Assembly (NCBI RefSeq): GCF_011806575.1
Contig: NZ_JAATOO010000015.1
Coordinates: forward strand, 1 to 64,000
Reading direction: 5' to 3'
DNA length: 64,000 nt
Source of the DNA: Vibrio hepatarius
Lineage (GTDB): Bacteria > Pseudomonadota > Gammaproteobacteria > Enterobacterales > Vibrionaceae
Positions 59,616-64,000 of the stretch are shown in pieces. The notes below the pieces were generated by a model that worked only from the letters and a program-made list of their open reading frames with translations, was not told the DNA's origin and searched no databases. Position 1 is the first letter of the stretch. Every line of letters begins with the position of its first letter. Made by a program: the position numbers and the translations under genes.

Positions 59616-60596
59616 TTAGAACAAGGCTTTTGCGCCAAACTGCTTAGCAGAGTAGGCCACGCGTTGCTCCGGAGTCGGATAATTGGCAGGCATACCAAGC
59701 GTTTCGATATGTTGAAGCCTTGGCAACAAGCCCGCACCATTAGCGATTTGGATAGCCAGTCCTGGGCGAGCGTTAAGCTCAAGTACCATTGGACCTTCTT
59801 CTTTATCCAATACCATGTCTGTGCCCATGTAACCAAGGCCAGTCATTTCCCACGCGCTAGACGCAAGCACCAACAAACGCTCCCAATGTGGAACTTGTAA
59901 CGTTGCTAGGTCTTTACCTGTATCTGGATGATGGGTGATCGGTTGGTCAAACTGTACCGCGCGAATCGCTCTACCCGTCGCAATATCGAGTCCAACGCCA
60001 ACCGCACCTTGGTGCAAGTTCGCTTTGCCGTCAGACGCCGCAGTTGAGCAACGCATCATCGCCATTACCGGGTAGCCTTTGAAGACGATAATACGCACAT
60101 CAGGCACACCTTCGTAACTGAAGCCTTCGAAGCAGTCATCGAACTTAATCAAGTTTTCGACTACTGCGACGTCATTCTTGCCACCCAGCGAAAACAAACC
60201 TGCTAGTGCGTTACTGATGTGGCGTTCAACGTCTTCTTTACCAATCGTTGAACCTGATGGTTTGGTATACACGCCATCTTTGTGCGAAGTAATTACCAGA
60301 ATGCCTTTACCGCCACTGCCTTGCGCAGGTTTGATCACGAACCCAGGCCAGTCTTTGACGATATCGTGAATCGAGCGCACGTCGGCTTGGTTACGGATCA
60401 CGCCGATTAGCTTTGGCACGGTTGCGCCTGCTGCTTCCGCGATGATCTTGGTTTTTAGCTTATCGTCCACCAACGGGTACTTCGAGCGATCATTGTAGCG
60501 ACCAATGTAACTGTGGTTACGTTGATTCATTCCCATGATCCCTTTATGGCGAAGTTTGCCCGGGGTCGTAAAGCGCGAAGTTAAACGTGATAGCAT
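59616..60596 (-). CDS. Alpha-L-glutamate ligase-like ATP-grasp protein
   Basis: The 326-residue cytosolic protein is an ATP-grasp enzyme: FVIKPAQGSGGKGILVI is the nucleotide-binding loop, GVPDVRIIVFKGYPVMAMMR and MVLELNARPGLAIQIAN the metal/ATP end. It resembles RimK-like ligases that add amino acids to a carboxylate, and matches the alpha-L-glutamate-ligase-like / sugar-transfer-type ATP-grasp families; its substrate is not known. It is the third gene of a minus-strand operon, three bases after the 7TM gene, and all three likely act on one envelope product. Confidence 0.85.
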   Translation of the reverse strand: MLSRLTSRFTTPGKLRHKGIMGMNQRNHSYIGRYNDRSKYPLVDDKLKTKIIAEAAGATVPKLIGVIRNQADVRSIHDIVKDWPGFVIKPAQGSGGKGILVITSHKDGVYTKPSGSTIGKEDVERHISNALAGLFSLGGKNDVAVVENLIKFDDCFEGFSYEGVPDVRIIVFKGYPVMAMMRCSTAASDGKANLHQGAVGVGLDIATGRAIRAVQFDQPITHHPDTGKDLATLQVPHWERLLVLASSAWEMTGLGYMGTDMVLDKEEGPMVLELNARPGLAIQIANGAGLLPRLQHIETLGMPANYPTPEQRVAYSAKQFGAKALF

Positions 60597-60599
60597 CGT

Positions 60600-62105
60600 T
60601 TAGTCCTCCGCTAGTGGTTTGAAGCGACGTAGCTCAGTCAAACGGTAACCTGTGTAAGTACCTAGTAGCAGGATGCCTGCTAATACAATCAGTTGTAGAC
60701 CAATGAAGTTAAATGTCAGGTGCTGAATGTATGGGTTGGTCATTGCAAGGTAAACCAGTACCGCAGTTAACAGCGAACCACCACCTTGTAGAACCACTTC
60801 TTTAGCGCCTTCTTCTTCCCACAGAATCGACATACGTTCGATTGTCCATGACAAGATGATCATCGGGAAGAAGGTAATCGACAGACCTTCAGTCAGACCG
60901 ATCTTGAATGCGACAACAGTAAACACCGAGATGATCATAATCACCGTGATGATCACCGCCGAAATCCGCGCGACGAGCAGTAAATTCAGTCGTGACAAGT
61001 AACTTCGTATCACCAGACCCGTACCGACAATCAGCAAGAAGCCGAGAATACCAGTTAGTAGTTGGGTTTGAACAAACGCTACGGCGATAAGCACAGGCAT
61101 GAATGTGCCCGATGTTTTTAAACCTATGATCACGCGCAGGAACACGACAATCAGCGCACCGATTGGGATCAGCATGATGGTCTTAAACATCGCTTGCTCT
61201 TCAAGAGGTAAGCTGTGAATAGAGAAGTTAATCAGGCCGTCAGCTTGTACTTTGTCGTCGGTCGCTTGTTGAGGCGTGACCTCTAGCGCGATCATCGAGA
61301 AGTGAACTTGGCTGTTTTGACCACCCATCAGGTCAAGCAGGGAAATGTTTGACTCATCCCAAACTAGAATGTTTTCAGCAATGACTTGCTGTGCACTTTC
61401 TGGGTTAAACAGTACCCATTTGCTGCCATTCCAAACTTGGTTCATGTGTTGGATTGTTTGACGGCGGCGGCCGTCTTCCAATTCAATCACACCGACGATT
61501 TTACCTGGCACTTGAGCGTATGCGAGAAGCTTGTCGATCGCCTCGACCTTGCTCATGTTATTGAGGATAAGGGAGGCGTTTTGGCTTTCGCTGTCATTAA
61601 TGGCTTTAACCAGCTCGCGAGCAAAAGTGACATCATCTGCTGAGCGTTGGTTTGCAACCGCAATCAATGCTGCGACGGCTGCTTCAGTTGGACCATCAAA
61701 GGTTGGCTTGACGATATCGCCGCTTGGTGGAATCGCTTCCACTTTCGCTTGAGGGTCGACAAGGAATTGTGCCTTGTAGTAGATGGTTTGTGCGCCAACA
61801 GCATGACGAATGGACCACTCTGCACGACGACCCGTTTCAGTGTTGACGTATGAAACGCCATAGCCAGGGGACGATGATGATTCGCCAACTAGGGTAAAAC
61901 CGTTTTGTGTGTGTGGTGCGGCAAGCGATGCTTTAACTGGCGAGCCTTGCGCGTTAAATTCGATGCGAGCTTCGATGTCCCATACCTGACGAGTTTCGCC
62001 CGGAGTCCATGGCACACCATAGCTTTGGTGACGGAATAGACTCAGTGCGATACCCGCGAGAATAAGTAGCACAACTGAAATATAAAAAGGAACTTTAGAC
62101 GTCAT
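60600..62105 (-). CDS. Inactive-transglutaminase/7TM membrane protein
   Basis: The 501-residue protein has a first membrane segment (about residues 8-24), a periplasmic region of about 290 residues with transglutaminase-like stretches (NQVWNGSKWVLFNPESAQ) that appears to lack a catalytic Cys, then about seven membrane helices from residue 318 to 490. I recognise it as the inactive transglutaminase-7TM type (PF14400/PF14402 as I recall). It is followed three bases later by the ATP-grasp gene and preceded by the retropepsin gene. No function is established for it. Confidence 0.83.
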   Translation of the reverse strand: MTSKVPFYISVVLLILAGIALSLFRHQSYGVPWTPGETRQVWDIEARIEFNAQGSPVKASLAAPHTQNGFTLVGESSSSPGYGVSYVNTETGRRAEWSIRHAVGAQTIYYKAQFLVDPQAKVEAIPPSGDIVKPTFDGPTEAAVAALIAVANQRSADDVTFARELVKAINDSESQNASLILNNMSKVEAIDKLLAYAQVPGKIVGVIELEDGRRRQTIQHMNQVWNGSKWVLFNPESAQQVIAENILVWDESNISLLDLMGGQNSQVHFSMIALEVTPQQATDDKVQADGLINFSIHSLPLEEQAMFKTIMLIPIGALIVVFLRVIIGLKTSGTFMPVLIAVAFVQTQLLTGILGFLLIVGTGLVIRSYLSRLNLLLVARISAVIITVIMIISVFTVVAFKIGLTEGLSITFFPMIILSWTIERMSILWEEEGAKEVVLQGGGSLLTAVLVYLAMTNPYIQHLTFNFIGLQLIVLAGILLLGTYTGYRLTELRRFKPLAED

Positions 62106-62124
62106 TATTTTACCTTACTGGCTT

Positions 62125-62874
62125 TTATTTTTTGCTTTTTGACGGTGGTGTTTGGATGTACTTCTTGCTTACATCAACCACGGCGATATCTCGCATAAAC
62201 TCACGGCCTAGTAGCACAGGGTGGCTCATTTGAGATCGATCCGCTAACGTGAACTGGGCTTTCTCGTGGATCTTTCCTAGCTCAACCCAAAGCTCGACAA
62301 CGGCTCTGCGTTCTACATCTTCGTTAGTCGACTGGCGGATTTTTACGTAACGTATAACCGGCGCTTCAATCCAATTATCTTCTGTTGGTGGCGTGTCACC
62401 GTCAGACAAGTGGAATCTCACCCAGTTGTTGCCATTGCGTTCAAACTCTTCGATGTCGATAGCATTGAGAGACGACGTCGCTGCGCCTGTATCTACGCGC
62501 GCATCAAAAGCTTGTTTGATGGTATCGATGGTCACTTTTTCAACTTCGCCAAGAACAATGTTATGGGTCGGCGTCGGTGGCTCTGGTGTTGGAGCAGGGA
62601 TAACAACTGGTGCATTTTTTTTGCGAACTTCTGCGACAACGTCTTTCTTAAGACGAATCATCTCTCTGTCCAGAACCGCAATTTTCTTTTCTAGTGACTC
62701 GATGTAGTCCGTTTGGTTACTAAGCTGAAGCGACAAGTTTTCAAGCTTAGTCGATACGTTCGTTTCAGAAGCCTGAATAGATGCGAGTGTTTCGTTGTGA
62801 TACTGCTCGCCTTTGGTCAAAGAGCAGCCGGACAGAACTGCTAAGGCTACTATTGGAGTCAATCTGGTCAGCAT
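62125..62874 (-). CDS. Retropepsin-like aspartic protease lipoprotein
   Basis: The 249-residue precursor has lipobox LSGC (Cys17), a coiled-coil stalk (about 30-85), a Pro-rich linker (VVIPAPTPEPPTPTH) and a Pfam Zn_protease/RimB-type domain. That domain carries DARVDTGAATSSLNA, with Asp128-Thr129-Gly130 as in pepsin-like retropepsins, and VLLGREFM later. Members were once called ATP-dependent zinc proteases, but the motif is aspartic. It is the first gene of the operon, with 7TM and ATP-grasp proteins downstream. Confidence 0.85.
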   Translation of the reverse strand: MLTRLTPIVALAVLSGCSLTKGEQYHNETLASIQASETNVSTKLENLSLQLSNQTDYIESLEKKIAVLDREMIRLKKDVVAEVRKKNAPVVIPAPTPEPPTPTHNIVLGEVEKVTIDTIKQAFDARVDTGAATSSLNAIDIEEFERNGNNWVRFHLSDGDTPPTEDNWIEAPVIRYVKIRQSTNEDVERRAVVELWVELGKIHEKAQFTLADRSQMSHPVLLGREFMRDIAVVDVSKKYIQTPPSKSKK

Positions 62875-62994
62875 TGATAAACCTAAGAATGTTTAAGTTG
62901 TTATAAATAAGGAGTTTAGCGTATATACGTAATCACTCACAACTTCCAAAGAGTGCGAAGGTCTCAAATAGTGAGGATTGTAGATAATACACAA

Positions 62995-63026
62995 TAAAAT
63001 GAGGGTTATATTGTACCCTCATTTTA
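62995..63026 (-). terminator. Hairpin terminator after cmoB
   Basis: TAAAATGAGGGT (62995-63006) and ACCCTCATTTTA (63015-63026) form a 12-bp perfect stem with an 8-base loop. It lies between the cmoB stop and the retropepsin gene start; T's within the stem and just after it on the minus strand give a moderate terminator. Confidence 0.7.
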
Positions 63027-63115
63027 CCAACAAAGCATGTGCTACGAGACTAAACGTAAACAAATCGTTATGAGTTAACGCCCTGTCAATTCGTCAAGTT
63101 GAAGTGAGAATTTGT

Positions 63116-64000
63116 CTATGGCTTAGTTGCCACCAACACCGCGCGGCGTGGGGCCGGGTGGCCTTCAACGGTTTTACTCGGATCGTTTGGATCTAAGTAG
63201 TCAGGTAAAGAGTTGTGCGTCATCCAGTCGGTGGTACGCTGTTCATCTGTTGAGGTCACATTCTCATCAACGATACGTACGTCAATAAAGCCGACTTGCT
63301 CTAGCCATACTTTAAGTGCTTTGGCTGAAGGGAAGAAGTAAACGTTGCGCATTTGCGCATAGCGGTCAACAGGGACAAGCACCGAAGTCTCATCCCCCTC
63401 AATGACAAGAGTCTCAAGCACTAACTCACCACCAGAGACAAGCTGGTCTTTTAACTGAATCAAATGGTCAAGTGGTGAGCGACGGTGATAAAGCACGCCC
63501 ATACTGAATACGGTATCAAACGCTTCGAGTTTAGGCAGTTGCTCGATACCTAGTGGTAGAAGGTGCGCACGTTGGTCGCCACCCATCAACTTACGGATCG
63601 CCTCAAACTGGATTAAGAATAAATGAGACGGGTCGATACCGACACACAAACGCGCGCCAGCACCCAGCATACGCCACATGTGGTAGCCGTTCCCGCAACC
63701 CACATCAAGCACGCTGCGGTTCTTGAGCGGAGAAATGTGTGGCAATACGCGGTCCCATTTCCAGTCACTGCGCCATTCCGTATCGATATGGATACCGTGA
63801 ATGTTATATGGACCTTTGCGCCACGGGTGGAAAGTACGCAGCAGGTTCTCCAGCTTTTTTAACTCGCCTGTAGGCATCGGCTCGTGGTTTGAAACCGTCA
63901 CCGACTCAGTGATATCGATGTGGTCAGGTTGACCCTCTGGGATTTTGTTTAGCGCTTTTAACCAACGCCCAAAATCACCGTGCTCCGCGTTTTGCCAGTC
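63116..64000 (-). CDS. cmoB: tRNA U34 carboxymethyltransferase (partial)
   Basis: The frame is open to the window edge, so the N-terminus is missing; 294 residues remain of a usual 323. CmoB transfers a carboxymethyl group from carboxy-SAM to ho5U34 of tRNA to make cmo5U. SAM motif [15 protein letters not shown], the core [27 protein letters not shown] and [12 protein letters not shown] are all present. Carboxy-SAM is made by CmoA, whose gene normally lies just upstream of cmoB, outside this window. CmoM (52194-52985) acts on the product. Confidence 0.95.
   Translation of the reverse strand, partial: DWQNAEHGDFGRWLKALNKIPEGQPDHIDITESVTVSNHEPMPTGELKKLENLLRTFHPWRKGPYNIHGIHIDTEWRSDWKWDRVLPHISPLKNRSVLDVGCGNGYHMWRMLGAGARLCVGIDPSHLFLIQFEAIRKLMGGDQRAHLLPLGIEQLPKLEAFDTVFSMGVLYHRRSPLDHLIQLKDQLVSGGELVLETLVIEGDETSVLVPVDRYAQMRNVYFFPSAKALKVWLEQVGFIDVRIVDENVTSTDEQRTTDWMTHNSLPDYLDPNDPSKTVEGHPAPRRAVLVATKP

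Overview
The window is a core segment of a Vibrio-type gammaproteobacterial chromosome, most likely the large chromosome. The inference rests on protein types (MukB condensin, a TfoX-family competence regulator behind a cyclic di-GMP riboswitch, VcINDY-type dicarboxylate carrier, Vibrio-style 525-residue alkaline phosphatase, DUF2860 and DUF2989 proteins) and on gene order that I recall from Vibrio cholerae: topA, aroA, glgC, glgA, tfoY, purR, torD, torR, elyC, cmoM, mukFEB. I see no phage, insertion sequence, integron cassette, CRISPR array, rRNA or tRNA gene. Almost every gap is short and closed by an ordinary hairpin terminator. The first and last genes (dnaX and cmoB) are cut by the window edges.

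Layout. 1-1.7 kb: dnaX end, ybaB, recR. 1.7-6.1 kb, minus strand: aqpZ, a DUF2860 barrel-like protein, and an RstA/RstB-like two-component pair. 6.2-7.5 kb: two different cysteine-cluster proteins around a small GlsB/YeaQ membrane protein. 7.8-11.3 kb: two tandem MscS-family channels, clearly paralogues. 11.4-18.6 kb, minus strand: a monooxygenase-like protein, a glyoxalase I-like protein, a ribbon-helix-helix protein, phoA, a BCCT osmolyte carrier, a small orphan protein, a ChaN lipoprotein behind a Fur box, and rlmA. 18.8-25.3 kb, minus strand: a C4-dicarboxylate module of NAD-malic enzyme, DASS carrier and a DctB/DctD pair, with a good sigma-54 promoter in front of the carrier gene. 25.5-30.1 kb: yeaD, gapA, msrB, a DUF2989 lipoprotein, yeaC and ychJ. 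30.1-39 kb: an EAL-HDOD protein, lpxH, ppiB, cysS, tdk, infA, bpt-aat (N-degron transferases), a glycine-zipper protein, aroA and yciN. 39.3-47.2 kb: topA, glgC-glgA, a hydrolase, a DUF2007 protein and a TVP38 membrane protein. 47.4-51.2 kb: tfoY with its riboswitch, purR, torD and torR. 51.3-59.5 kb: elyC, cmoM and mukFEB. 59.6-62.9 kb, minus strand: a three-gene operon coding for a retropepsin-like lipoprotein, a membrane protein with an inactive-transglutaminase-like domain, and an ATP-grasp ligase. 63.1 kb to the end: cmoB.

How the genes work together. Most are housekeeping: replication and repair, chromosome compaction, tRNA wobble modification by the cmoB and cmoM products, translation start, lipid A, shikimate and glycogen synthesis, and central carbon flow. 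The adaptive parts are small regulatory circuits: DctBD with sigma-54 for dicarboxylate uptake, Fur for chaN, cyclic di-GMP for tfoY, TorR for TMAO respiration, and an RstAB-like pair next to an envelope protein. The least understood unit is the retropepsin / 7TM / ATP-grasp operon at 59.6-62.9 kb, which looks like an envelope-linked peptide ligation and proteolysis system of unknown substrate.
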